Positions 37,382-50,078 of a stretch of DNA of 64,000 nt are shown here, one piece after another (the first letter of the stretch is position 1; every line of letters begins with the position of its first letter). The translations under genes were made by a program, and so were the position numbers. This stretch comes from Zelopaecilomyces penicillatus (Eukaryota > Ascomycota > Sordariomycetes > Hypocreales > Pseudodiploosporaceae). Under the pieces are notes generated by a model. The model saw only the letters and a program-made list of their open reading frames with translations, was not told the DNA's origin and searched no databases. The stretch is from assembly GCA_005765155.1 (NCBI GenBank), contig VCCP01000003.1:4588001-4652000 (forward strand), given 5' to 3'.

Positions 37382-38167
37382 AAAAGGTGTAACAAGGAGG
37401 GTATTAGGGACGACGGGGTTTCCAATTGGACATCGTATGAGCGGAAGGGCAAGAATATGGTTGTCATTGAACCATGGTCATGTCTTTCAAATTTGGTCCC
37501 GTCAACGGCACATGTGTGTGATGAGAATGCTCACTTTACTCGCAAAGGGGTAATTGGGTGAGAAACACACCAAATAACTGCATTTTTCTTATCCTGTTAA
37601 TCAGGTACATGAAGCGGATTTTTGAGCAGTACAACATTGACTTGTGCTACAATTTGTAATCTATTCGAAGGTGTTTGTTGAACTGGATATTTGTGGCGTT
37701 AGGTAACCTGGCGGGCGAGGTCTTCCTCAGATGATTTGAGAGCAACGTTCAATAACGGATTGGAGTGGATCAGTGGCAAGAAAAACAACACACAGAAATA
37801 CAATCTCAATCGTAAACTTTATGACTTTAATTCGCGCGACATGGTATATATGTATGTAAGTGGATGTTTTCTCTAATCCCGGCCAGCTGATGTGTTCTAG
37901 CAAATGTCTACACTCGACTGCAATCCTGAACAAAAACCCATATGCGCGGCCAAACATATCCTCTTTTATCACCCGGCTCAGTATCCCTGTAGAATATGCC
38001 TCCGCGACGACATTGTCGACTTTGGCTAGCTGACGAGTTTCGTGTCTTTTGCACGCAGATTAACGGAGATGTGCAGATTATCTTCCTTTTTCCGCTGATG
38101 TATTCTTGTTGGGTCAATTAATCAATTAAACCGACAAAACGCTGAAATCCAAAGTGAGATTTTTTGT
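37382..38167. other. Convergent spacer, no gene seen
   Basis: About 790 bp between the 3' ends of the histidine phosphatase and carnitine carrier genes. Nothing recognisable. Confidence 0.5.
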
Positions 38168-39314
38168 TCAGCTGAACATCTTGGTCATGGCCTGGTGAGC
38201 CAACTCGACGCCCAGGAAAGTAGCGGCATTCGCTGGGACAGCTCGGGCGAGGGCAGGACCGAAACCGGGGAAGAAGGCTCGGTAACCGCCCCTGCCGTAG
38301 ATATCACGGATGACGCCGCCAATAGTGACGTTGCCCTCGGCGGTCTGGAGGCGAGACTTGACGGTGTCGACGGGGAAGACAGGAATCCACATGGCAACAC
38401 CAGCACCAGCGCCGGCGCAGGTGATGGCAGTGAGGCTCAACTGACCGGTGGGCTTGCCAGTGACGGGGTCCTTGGGGCTGAGAGTGCGCTTGATATACTC
38501 GTAGGCGGCGAAGTAGGCCGCGGATCCGGGGCCATCACGGGCGAGAGTGGCGACGCTGCCGCGGAAGACGGAGCGAATACCGCCTTCGCGGTAGAGCTGG
38601 CGAACGACGTCCATACCGCCACTATACTTGGGTTTCTCGCCGGGGGCGAGCTGCTTCTGGCCTTGAACCTGGAGAATAACCTTGACTCGCTCAAAAGGGG
38701 CGGTGATAGCCGTCATGGGAATGGCGGAGAGGAAGCCAGCGGCGGCGAATTGGGACAGGGTGAAGCCATCTGGGCCGACAGTGGAGACGTTGTTGACGAA
38801 CTGTTTGCCGACATCATAACCCCAGAAGGAGACGGCGACTAGACAACGGTGTTAGCAAGAGGAGGGAAACCAATTGACTAAAAAGCTATTGCCCCGAAAG
38901 GAGGCGACGAGGCATTTTCGCAAGGGAACACAAGCAAGACTCACACATGGGCGTTACTCCGACCAGAGGGGCGCTGACGCCAGCATACAAGCCTCTCCGC
39001 AGGCCATCCCGACCAATGCTCTTGCGGACGACATCAATGGCGGACGAGTAGACACCCCGCTCAGCTGTCTGGAGACGGACCTTGACGAGATCAAATGGAT
39101 GGCCAACAACAACAGCGCAGACACCTCCAAAGCCGCCAGCGGCCAGGGAGCGCAGCTGGGAGACGAGGGCAGACTGCTGCGGCGCGACAGCGGCAGCGGT
39201 AGTGGTAACGGTTTCAGCGGCGTTTTTGACCGACTCCTTTGTCTCTTGGGCCTTGTCGACAATCTTTTGGGCGACGACGGGCGCCTGCGCGGCGGCAGAG
39301 TCGGAGGATGGCAT
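38168..39314 (-). CDS. Mitochondrial carnitine/acylcarnitine carrier
   Basis: Two exons, 39314-38945 and 38838-38168, giving 346 residues. Three mitochondrial-carrier repeats are visible, with signatures GHPFDLVKVRLQT, TAPFERVKVILQV and VFPVDTVKSRLQT. The segments YAGVSAPLVGVTPMFAVSFWGYD and RDGPGSAAYFAAYEY are typical of the Crc1/AcuH carnitine carriers, which swap acylcarnitine for carnitine across the inner membrane and feed acetyl or acyl groups to mitochondria. An Ala/Lys-rich leader of about 50 residues precedes repeat 1. The third reading frame on the opposite strand is also open for 215 codons, an effect of GC-rich codon bias here. The upstream sequence is strongly pyrimidine-rich on the coding strand, as in many well-expressed fungal genes. 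Confidence 0.94.
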
Positions 39315-41390
39315 CGTGGTGTTTTTTTGGGGGGAGGTGGAGGATCGGCACCGGGCGGATTGTGTGTGTGTGGTGACAACACAGGGAGAGGGATTGGAGG
39401 AGGTGAAAAGAAAGGACTTGAGTGGAGAGAGGGAGAGAGAGAGGGAGCCCCGTAGAGAGAGGAGGAGGAGGAGGAGAGAGAGAAAAGTGAGGGCGAATTG
39501 TGCGTTATGGAGATTTGTCTCTGGAGGTTGGAATTGGAACGTGGCAGTGGTGCATGGTTGACGGGCCGAGGATCAGATTATTTTGACGGCTACCCGTCGC
39601 TGGTGTAGCGGCCTTCGGGGGCATGGAGGGGGTCCTGTTTGCAGTGGTGTACGGGGTGGGTGGACAGCATGTCCGTTCGGGCCAGAGGATGCGACCTCGA
39701 AAAAAGACAATGTGACGAGACAGACATGACCTGACACCATCTGGTAATATGCGCTGTTTTTTTGTTTCTTTATATTTCTGACTCTTCTTGGTTTTCTCTA
39801 TGTGTACATTAAATATCCTTAACACGTGTGCCATCCCATTCGACAACAATAGCCACTTCTTCGTCATCTTCCTTTGGTACCACTATGGGAGTTCAACTCT
39901 TCCATCTCGTGTTATTGAGAAATTGCGAGCGACTTTTTTTTTTAAATTATTAGAGCTTGGCTATGATGTCAAAGGTCTACCTACCACCCAGGTACTATGG
40001 CTCAAGATACTACCTGGGAGGGCTTGCATGTCTAGCGCTCTTGTGGGAGCATTAACGGGTTCAAGCGAATTTATGAGGTGGCGGAATCAGCCCTTTTGTT
40101 TTTGTGTGTGGGAAAACTGCATCGTGATCTTGATCATCTCGCCTTTTTCTCTTTATTGATATTGAGGTTTTTAATCAGCCGAGGGCCAGGTATACATGGC
40201 AAAAACCTCTGACATCGTCATCCACAGTTGTTTGCAGACAAGAAGTGATGCTTTGGTTCACATCCCGCCATGAGCCTCGGCCTGGGCGCGCGCCGTCCGC
40301 CCACTGGCCCATCTGCGTTTTTCGGCTAAATAACTTTGTGGCCATCGGGGTTCGCGCGGCTCAGCGGGAGTGGGGGGGGGGGGGAGGCTGTAATAAACGC
40401 ATGGGGATTGGCATGGCACTGCAAGCAGGGGAAACCAGTCACCTAAAGAGAACTCCAACATCGTCACACGCCCGTGTCTCAATACCGTATCTAGCTGAAT
40501 TTATGCATGATAGAGTATCATTCTGACTTTCACATTTGCAGTTAGTTTCATCTGTCCCCTAGCTTTGCATAATCTACTTTGTGACAGCTCTTAGCCCGTT
40601 CAAGTCGCCTTACTTAATAGATCTACCAGTAATTACCATCAGCCCTGACCTGGTCTGTGCATTGGAGCAATCACATGTCAAAATATCGCGACTCCAAGAA
40701 TATGCTCGTGTTTCAAACCAGATATTTCATCACAATATGCCTCGAAACCGTACACATTCTCGCAAATACATAGTCCGACTCTTTCTCATAGGCAGTTTAT
40801 AACACCTGCTATCCCAAAACCCCGATGACTGTTCCAATATAATAACATACCATCAATCTTCATGATCATCAGTTGCCACTAACTAGTCAATCGAAAAACA
40901 TCCATAGTCGCTACTATATTCAAGTCCCATCAAATCGACATTTTTTCATGGTATCATGGCAGATTATATATACTAAACGCCCTCCAGAGCTAGCAAAATT
41001 TGAAACGCCGAGAAGCTTAGATAACAAGCAAGAAAAGGCCAAAAGCAGATAGTCTTGTTTCTATACCAAGTAATGTGCATTTTCATGATACACGCCTGTA
41101 CGCCTCACATGAACAAACCCCCTCCCAGGTTATTTCTAAGCTTAAATATGTCCCTGCAAGCCATCATCATTCAACAAAGACCGCATCACAAGACTCCTAT
41201 CACATGTAATGTTTTTTTATTGCAATTGCAAAGGGTAAACCTCCTCTCCCCAAATCCCTAAGCTGTGGATATCCAATCAAAGACTTTATTCGAGACAGGG
41301 ACTATATGTTTTGGAGCACCATGAGCTGCGTATGAACTCGGGTTGGTTAGGGACAATGCAATGTCGAAGCCACTTCCTTGCTTTCCTCTC
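39315..41390. other. 2.1 kb spacer upstream of the carnitine carrier
   Basis: Holds the carrier's promoter, a purine tract at 39421-39486 and a G13 run at 40372-40384. The right half (40500-41390) is AT-rich and probably includes the 3' UTR of the zinc transporter. No gene is supported. Confidence 0.5.
39421..39486 (-). promoter_or_regulatory. CT-rich tract upstream of the carnitine carrier
   Basis: On the coding (minus) strand this is an almost pure CT tract with CTC and TCC repeats, 107-172 bp before the start codon. Such tracts often mark transcription start regions in filamentous fungi; the role here is inferred. Confidence 0.45.
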
Positions 41391-43275
41391 TTAAAATGGC
41401 TTTGGTGTCGGTGGTGCGCCCAACCCCCGTGCGCGCGCACACCAACACCCATCGTCTCCATCTCGCTCTGTTTGTACTACCGCATCCACCCCTTCCTTCT
41501 CTAGATATGCGGTGACACGCTCTCGGGTTTCATCTAGGGCAAAACCTCGTCCAACAATGACGTGAACTACACCCACTAACCGGTCGCCAGGACCAGCAGT
41601 TGAGCGGTCATCCATCCAGAACTTCGGTGTCGAGTATCCTACTACTCCTTGTTGTTGCCCGATACCAGCCAGTACGTTTCGTAGATTGTACTCGATACTC
41701 TCGGGAACGCTCAGCAAGAGCCGCTTCGCTGATGAAAATACAAGCGGTAGTGCAGAAAGGAAGATTAGAGTGGCAATAAGACAGGATGCAAGTGGATCCC
41801 AGCCAGGCCATCCCCAGATGCTGGTAAGGGCTGTCGAGACGATCACAGAGGCACTTCCCATGGTGTCTGCTAGAATGTGCAGGTATATACCGTGCATATT
41901 CTCGTTGTCGTGGCCATGACTGTGGTCGCTATGCGACCCACATCCGCCTTTGTCATCTCCGTGGGAGTGACCGTGTCCATGGTCGTGACCGTGGTGGTGG
42001 TGATGCCCGAAAGCCATCATACCGACAAGGTTCACAGCAAGACCAAGACTGCTGACAATGAACAGCTCACCAAGACGTTTGGTCGGTGTACCTTCCCACA
42101 GTCGCTCGAATGCTTCAAATGCAATCTCAACACTTAAAAGACTGCATCATAGGGAAATCAGTACCTCATTCGATGACGTGTGATATAAAGGATGGGGGTG
42201 CTCTTACACGAGAAGAATACCATTGGCAAAGCCACTCAGTGTCTCGACTTTACCAAAACCATACGGAAACCTCTGGCTCGGGGGCCACTTGCTCAACACT
42301 GCCGCCAGCAGTCCAACAAACAGAGCGACACAGTCAAAAAACATGTGGATGCTGTCGCTAAGCAAGCCTAGGGAGTCGGTGATGTAGCCGTAGAAGGCTT
42401 GAACCAGCATGAAGCTGAAATTGAGTCTACATATTAATTTGGTTAGCAAGACAGACAGAGGAAAGGCGCAGGGTAATGGCTTGAGCGTACATCATGAAGT
42501 AGAATATACGTCTTGAGTCCTTCTCTATAACGATGGCGTGAATAATGGGAAACCGCACGCAGTATGGAAGCAACGTTCTGGTAAACAAAGACCGCTTATC
42601 TCCATGATTATGGTCGTGATGGTCGTGGTTGTGGCCATGATCGTGACCATGGCTATGGCTATGGCTATGGTTGTGATCGTGACCGTGGTCATGGCTGTGG
42701 TTATGATTGTGTTCATGAGCATGGCTATGACTGTGGTTGTAGTTGTGGCCGTGACCGTGGCCATGATCATGGCTTCCGTGGGAATGGTCGTGACCATGAT
42801 GGTGATCCTGATGATGCTCTTCCATTGGCGAGTACAGCGACTGTGTCTTCTCAGGTCTAGACGCTATCGCACTCCTCCCCCCCGACGCCCTCGCCTGCGG
42901 CCATGCATCCGCGCCATTCATCGAAGAATACGACGTCTTCTCCTTCAACAGCGTCGCGCCCGAGTTGGACATGTGTGAGCCTGCGCGGCCGTGCGAATGG
43001 CCCCGCGAAATTCCATAACCGTGGTTGTGACCATGGCCATGAGCGCCATTCTCCTGTCCATCTTCTTCCTCCTCTTCCAAGGGATGCGGGTGTGGTGAAT
43101 CCCTCGACATACTGCCTGCCCGCCAGGCGTTGAGCGACGACTGCGACGACTGTGACTGTGTGCGGTGGTGGTTGTTGTTGTTGTTGTTGCTATTGTGGCT
43201 GCTCGAGTGCGAATGCATGTGCTGCTGATGAGCGTGAGGTACGGCAGATGATGGCAGAGCATACGGTAATGCCAT
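41391..43275 (-). CDS. Histidine-rich CDF zinc transporter (Msc2/ZnT5-7 type, ER/Golgi)
   Basis: Three exons: 43275-42491, 42426-42208 and 42141-41391, giving 584 residues. The N-terminal 225 residues are low-complexity. Residues 154-225 (42601-42816) are half histidine (36 of 72, mostly His alternating with Asp, Gly, Ser or Asn). The cation diffusion facilitator domain follows: FSFMLVQAFYGYITDSLGLLSDSIHMFFD, with the metal site HxxxD, then FPYGFGKVETLSGFANGILLV. A second His loop lies between later helices (GHHHHHGHDHGHGHSHG), and YLHILADTMGS carries the second HxxxD site. A cytosolic C-terminal domain ends the protein. The His-Asp sites indicate zinc. The helices match the ZnT5/ZnT7/Msc2 branch, which loads zinc into the ER or Golgi. 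Yeast Msc2 has extra N-terminal helices that are lacking here. Confidence 0.92.
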
Positions 43276-44732
43276 CGCCAAATCGGGTACTTATTTCAAG
43301 ATGCTCGCTGCCAGAAAAGATGTTGTTGGTGGTTGCGGGTGTGGACTTTTTGGCTTGAGGGTCAACTAGCGAGCGAGGGAGGGGGCGTTTGGCTGGGTCG
43401 GTGGTAGTGGTGGTCGGTCGGTCGTTTCCGCCAGCGCACCGCTGACGCCGAGTCTACAAAGGTGAGAGAGCCACGGCCTCCCTGAACAGCAATTGTAACT
43501 TCATCCGCTGCTTAATGTCTCGAAAAGAGGCGGCGAACTCGACGCGATTGTTGGCTTTGGGCGGTAGTACACAGGGGTTTGGTGGTTTTGCGGGAAAGAC
43601 AAGATGCCCTGGGCAGCAGTGTCGCGAGATGGGGGTCGGGTGTCGAAACGGCAGCGGGAGCCACGTAGAAGAGGTCCAGCGCTGCGTGATGGTCTTTTGC
43701 CACTGGAAATGGGACGAAATGCCCTCCCGTCTCCTCCCCCAAAAGCACAGGGGGTTGGGCGGGGCATGTGGAGGCCAACCCCAGGGGGCAGCTCTCTAGT
43801 CCCCTAAGGCTATTGGAAGGCCCCCCTAAAGAGCGGCCGTACCACCTAACTAAACCAGACTCAGGGCATTATGTAGGATTGAAAGTTGGAACTCGGGCCA
43901 GCAAGGTGTTTGTCTTGCCGCAGTAGCACCTACCTAGTCTGCGCTAACGCCAGTTGCCACAACTACCGAGACTGCGACCGCCTGCCCCAATGGAGCTAAA
44001 TAGCGACAGAGGAAACGTACGTAGTAATTACTCTAGTCAAGCAGTAGAGCATTTGGGCAGTACATACAACTCCGCAATTACTGTAAGGTGAAGAGGGGAA
44101 CTTCCACTATCTGGAGATGCACTGACATATCGTCATGACATCACACAAGAGTGCGGCTTGACACGCAGATATGCACCTCTTGTAGTTCCGAGCTTGAAGA
44201 GACAAACAGAGACATGCGAAATAGCCAGCAGGGGGGTTAAAGGAGAGGCAATGCCAACGGCCATGCAAGCCCGCATGGTATCATCTGGACCCTTGCATCC
44301 ACACAACGATTAACCATGCATGGGAAGCCCTCACCTCGTCATCACTGTGGCAGCCATCAAGCACGGACACACGCACGTTGACAACTCGTCCACCACGGTT
44401 CTCTACTGAGAAAGCCCACCAAAGATTTGTTGGTACTGCGCAATTGACTTGAGTTTTTTTTATCTTAGTTCCTCCATTGTAATCATAAACTTTACAGGAT
44501 TGCGACCTTCCCTATCGTCCCTGCTTCCTCAGTACCGGTATGGCATGCTGCAGTGCCTCAGTACCTCCGTGGAGGCGCGTGTGATGGATAGCTTAGTTTG
44601 TGCTTGGCATCCCAACCGCGAAGTGAAAGCTGGCAGCCCGTGATGGTCTCCGTACGGGCATGACCCCCACCCCCCAGCTGAGTGCCCAAAGGAGAGCGCG
44701 TCTGTGATATCCGACTCTACGCCTTGTTACGT
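43276..44732. other. Spacer between zinc transporter and Hog1 genes
   Basis: About 1.46 kb. Overlapping short frames at 43501-43807 exist on both strands but none looks like a protein. It holds the zinc transporter promoter and the Hog1 3' end. Confidence 0.5.
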
Positions 44733-46343
44733 CTATTGCCCATTGAATGACTCCTCCATGTTGGTGACGCCGGACTCGATGTTATGGTAGTCTAGGATTT
44801 CCGAGTACCTGCATAATTGATTAGTCACTCAGGGTTGCTGCACCTTATTCAAACACATAATCACTCACATCATAATCTTCCACGTATCTACGGGCAGATC
44901 GGCATCGTTAAAGCTCCAATCAAATTTTTCATCGGCGACAGGTTCATCTGTGGGATCGTGATACGGCGCAAGGTATTCGTGGGCCAATGCTTCCGTAGCG
45001 GTTATTCGCTTCTTGGGATCGAAAACAAGCATACTCTCGAGAAGATCGATGGCTGTGCAGATTGGTCAACTTTCAAATTCCCATCTAAATACCATCTAAA
45101 TCTCGGTAAAGGAGCGGCGTTCTACCTGAAGCATCGGCATTCTTGAACTTGTTCTTGAGCGGTATCCGTTCGCGCTTTGGCAATGACTTGACAAATCGCA
45201 GTGTCTGTATCCATGTTAGCTATTAAACAATCAATCAATCTTGCCGTACATGGCCATGCTCACGTTCTCGCTTGCGATTGTGTTGATCACATCATCGGGT
45301 GGAGTTCCCAGAAGCTCGGTGATAATGGAGAACTGGTTCACATGGTCCTTGCCAGGGAAGAGAGGCTTTCCCTCGAGCATCTCGGCAAAAATGCATCCCG
45401 CACTCCAAATGTCAACCTCGACATCATATTTCTGCCAAGTAAGCATGATTTCCGGGGCCCTGTAGTACCGCGTGGACACATAGCCAGTCATCTGCGGATC
45501 TTGAATTCGTGCAAGGCCGAAGTCGCAGATTTTTAGGTCGCAGTTCTCGTTAACAAGAATGTTGCTAGGCTTCAGGTCTCGATGAACAACGCCGGCAGAG
45601 TGGACGTATTTCAATCCCCGCTATAATGGCAAACAGCATGTTAACATCTACTCAATTATAGCATTGGGGCAGTCTGGCCGACGCGGCTACGAAGGGGGGC
45701 ACTAATATATACTGACCATGATTTGATAGAGAAAGTATTGGATAAACTGTTTCTCAAGAGGCCTGGAGGTGAGCAGCCGGTGCAGATCGGTACCGAGTAA
45801 CTCTGTAACAAAGTAGCTGTGGAAGAAAGGCAATTAGTGGACTGCTGCCAACATATACAAAATATGGGAGGTTGACGCACATGTCTTCGAGAGGGGAGAT
45901 GAAGATGTCGCTTAGAGAAATAACCTATACAAAGAGTTCAGCATAATAACGAGCAATAATAAGCAGGCACGTGTGGCAAAGCGTACGTTTTCGTGCCTTA
46001 GATGCTTCAGCAACTTCAGTTCTCGGTATGTGCGCTTGGCCAAAACTGGTGTGCTAAATGGTTTCATGATCTTTTTAACGGCGACATTCTGGCTGGTGAG
46101 CTGATCTCGAGCGGAGCTATCGCAACAGTTAGTAAGAGACTCAGTCCATACCAAAGCTTGTTTCTAATGTCCAACTTACCAAACAAGACCGAATGCTCCC
46201 ATGCCAACGGGCTGGAGGTCCGAGTATCTGATGGTGGATGTTAGCAAATTCGGCGCAGCAAACACCTTATCAAGAGAGTCAACCTACCTTGACGTGATCT
46301 CGAACGTCGTGCCAAAGATCTGCGCGCGTACAAATTCTGCCAT
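44733..46343 (-). CDS. hog1: Hog1/p38-type stress-activated MAP kinase
   Basis: Nine exons: 46343-46288, 46227-46180, 46116-45987, 45924-45881, 45816-45717, 45620-45264, 45204-45126, 45052-44869 and 44808-44733. Together they give 357 residues, the usual length of filamentous fungal Hog1/SakA. The start is [17 protein letters not shown]. Visible kinase parts: Gly loop [14 protein letters not shown] lysine, HRDLKPSN catalytic loop (His139-Asp141), DFG (159-161) and the TGY activation lip at Thr171-Tyr173 that defines the p38/Hog1 class. The docking region [24 protein letters not shown] follows. The kinase answers osmotic, oxidative and other stresses downstream of a Pbs2-type MAPKK. Every junction is GT-AG and in frame. 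A very long upstream spacer (3.7 kb) separates it from the next gene. Confidence 0.97.
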
Positions 46344-49300
46344 TTTGACGGTGGGCCCGCTTTCGCGTCAATGAAATCCAAGATCTGGTGGTGCGAAAAC
46401 GAGTGACGAGAGACGTAGCGAGGTGATGAGAGGAACCGTCAGAGTTGATAGTTGTGGAAAAAAGCCGTAATGATGGTTGCGGTAGAGGTTTCGGTGGCGA
46501 TGTTGGTGTGGAGGGCGGCAACCACGTAAGGCGGGGAAGCTGCTGATGTAAAGGATTAGGGATTCGGCTGGTAACGCCTGATGGGTCGATTGGTGGACAG
46601 GAGCGGCTGGATAGTTGCGAATGTGTTAGCCTTGAATCCAGGTCTTCGCTTTTTTGGAGTCGAGCGAATTAGGTGGTGTCAAACTTGGAGAGAAACGCAG
46701 CTTGGGTGGCTTGCTTGCTCAACCAGACAAGGCGGGGTTATGGCGATAAGAGGTGGGATGACAAGAAGTGCAGCAGATAGATGATGGTTGAGGGAGGGGT
46801 CCTTGGTTGGGTGCGAAATACCTAAAACACCACCAAAAGCCAGCCAGTCAGCGGTCGCACGTCTATAGGAATGAGAAATTCTTGGCAAAAAAGCAAATGG
46901 AAAGCATATGAAATATTGTAGTGATGGGGAATGGGTTAAGTGACGTAGAAGCACAACTCCTGCGCACCATGGGCACCAGACAGCCTAGGCACTAGTTCTT
47001 GCGACGACGGGAGGGTTCTGGCTGCTTCCAGTCGCAATTGCGAGAAGAAGGCAAACCCATTCCCACAGAGTTCTGGAGTATTCTGGCTCGAGAGGGTAGT
47101 CTAGAACCCGGGCGGAACGAGAAAGCTTTCATGGGCAAGTTCCATGAGCTTCAGCAGCGAGTGGTCAATATCCTTATCCGTCGCGCAACCGTCACCGATA
47201 CGGGTAACGGAGGCAGCGAAGATAGCAAAGGCGACAATTTATTACATTTCTCTGTGATCTGGGTATTGAAGCCATAGAATCCCGGTGCCACAGGGTGCTG
47301 TTGAAAATGTGACGATGGTCCCAGTGCCGTCAAAGTCATAGGTGACGTAGGCGCAAGGAGAACTGGTAACGAGAGACAGAGTGAGGGGAAGGGGCCGCCA
47401 GAGCCCTGATTGAATGAAAACGTCAGTGTACCGCTGCTTACCTTTCTGATGCTGATTCCAATCGCAGTGACGAAGGTGAACCGATTCCGGGTGAGGATAC
47501 GAATGGTATGCAAAGTATAGAGAGAAACCTTGTTGCGCCGCCTGTGCTGATGCTGTGTGCGCTCGCGGCGAGAAAGCGGTGCTGCAGTCTGGCAGGGTTA
47601 GGGATCGTGAGAGGGGAGTGGTCGTTGCCGGCTGGGGCCCTTTCTGTCTGTTCTAGAACGTTTGGACGCCTGGCGAGGTGTCGCGAGTTGGGGCGGGCGT
47701 TAGGTTTGCTGTTCGGCGGCTTCGGAGGTGCTACGGGCTCACGCAGTAGCCAGCGCAAGAAGGGGCGGGTGGGGGATCTGGTGGAAAATCCCAACACCTG
47801 TATAAAGCTGAAAGCTGTCCGTAAGAATTAGCAAACGTGGTAGATCGGTCGCTTGCTGGGAACGGAGGGAGGAGGGAAAAGAAGGGAAAAGAGAAAGAGG
47901 AGGGGAGATGAGAGTGGGAGGTGTTTCTCTCGGAAGAGAACCCTGGCCTGACATTTGACTGGGCACGCAATGAGTGCAGCAGTACCTACTACAACTACTG
48001 CTACCGCTGCTAAGGTAATTATTACAGCACAATGCCTGGAGCGAGGGAAAAGGGCCCCTATGGTTGGATGGGGTCCCCTTAGCGATCGATCGAGATTGTG
48101 GCCAGTCTTGAAGTGGGCTGGTGGGAGCTATCCAGCTCTCAAGTGACCTACCAGAGTCTGCACCACGGGTTACCAATGTGCATGTCAGTGTTGGGAGATG
48201 CTGACCAGCCCCTTGGGGTGGAATCTACGGCGTTTCCTTTTATTTTATCTTGCAGTAACCACATTGCTACTAGAATGGCATGGAAACATACGAGAAAGTG
48301 TCCATGACTTGCAGCCCATCAGGCATGCCAAAGGGCAAAAGCATGCCCGGCGTCATAAACCCCGACCTGGCCGAAATGACGATGATGAGCAAGGGGACCG
48401 GCCCAATGGGATTACACGACTCATTTTGGTGGGGGGAAGCGCATTATTATCGCGGCGTTTGGTTCTCTCTAAATGGAGCAACGAGACGGAGGTACCGTTA
48501 TTATGAAGTTACCCACTTTGTAGAAAGGATGATGTACATGAATTGTAGGCGTTGGCTTGCAACCGACCGACCTTGCGTAAAGCCACCATCCACGCCACAT
48601 ATATCTCGTCCCCATGCCATGTACGAACATGAAAATGAGGTATCATAAGGTAGTTAGTTAGTTACACACAACGTTGGGCTTTGGGCATGAACAGCACACG
48701 GTCTGTGAGCCGGTTTTCACGATGGGCAGATTCTCAGTGAGCCCAATCAGGATGTGCATCAGCATATCCAGCAAGGCGCTCAGGAATCCGACACGCGCGT
48801 CCATCTGATTCACCTGGGATTGTCCCTGAATACCATGGCAGGACGATGGTCCTTGTTGTTGGTTCGGTTGTTCTCCCGCTTCTCCCCTCTGCCCAACTGG
48901 CCATTGCCCAGCAGCAGCCTGTCAGTCACCGCTACAGTGGACGTTGCACCCCACCAAAGCCCGCTGAACCCACACCCAGCAAGCGGCAACTCCACTTCCA
49001 AACCGGCCTTCCAAAACATGTCGGGTAATACAGTGGCTTCTTCACCTGTAAAGACGCCCTGTGTTTCTTTTTCCCGCCCTGCAAGGCCCCCTCCTGTGTT
49101 CTTGATTCGCCAGACATTGCAGTCCTTCTTGTCCCCCCCCCCCAGGATGCTACCAAAAACGCAATCCGCTGGGGCGGGAAGAACACTTTGATGAGGGAGG
49201 GAAAGAGGGGACTTTGATGAGGAGTACTACATGGAGAGGCGGATGAGGGGCGCGGGACCGTTTTCATCAGGCCTAATGGGCTTCATATTGACAGCGCTCT

Positions 49301-50078
49301 GACGTCAGACCCACGCAAGCGCAAGGGCCCCAACACGCCCCTCTTGTCTGCTTTTTCAACCAACCCTGCATCCCGCCATTCTGATGGCTCACCACGTATT
49401 TCTCGATCGTCGCAGGCCTGCCCTGCCTGCCCATTCAGGAACCTGCCAGTAGCGAGCATCGGACCGTTGGTGGTACATCGGCCAGTCTCAGCATGGCATT
49501 CTACACGTCCGGAGGATATTCTCCATTGCATAAGCGTTGCAATTCTATTCCGTCGCCATGGGCGGCCCCGTCCCTTTTTTCTTTCTTTTTCTATTGTTCT
49601 CCCCCGACGAGCCCAATCCTCCTTTTATGCAATGGCATTTGGCAGATGCAATCACGTTTCATACTAAGGGGAACCTCTATGGCTTGCTGACGATGACGTT
49701 GATGACGATGCGACCCCACACATGGCTGTGTCCCACCAAATCTAGGGTTTGAGTGCTCTAGTTTCCTTTTACTACAGTAATTTAGCTAATTACATAGTCA
49801 AAAAAAAGATTTGAATAGCATCAAATTTGATATGCTCTAGGAAACCTAGCCTTAGACGTTGAACATTGCGTAGTGGGTCAAGGAAGCCCTTTAATAGTAC
49901 AAGGATCTAGTCAAACAAATACCCTTGTCGCGATGGTAGAAAATTATAATAATAGGAATGCCGAGTAATAATATCACGGTGTCTGCATACTCATAATGAT
50001 ACCCTTCTCCTTCACTTCCTCACCCCTCCGTGTGCGTGGCTAAGGCACAAAGTGACTTCCACCACATTACTCCGTACA
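46344..50078. other. 3.7 kb gene-poor spacer upstream of Hog1
   Basis: No supported gene. The most protein-like piece is a plus-strand frame at 48280-48648, whose start reads like ordinary codons, but it has no family resemblance. A C11 run lies at 49133-49143 and TACTCCGTA at 50068-50076, next to the glycogen phosphorylase stop. The left part should hold the Hog1 promoter and leader. Confidence 0.5.

Noticed and set aside
43501..43807. Cluster of 67-94 codon frames on both strands
   Set aside because: Overlapping in four frames with low stop frequency from GC bias; no protein features.
47438..48176. Minus frames of 119 and 145 codons upstream of Hog1
   Set aside because: Ser/Pro-rich, overlapping plus frames, no conserved motif; could be Hog1 leader or spacer.
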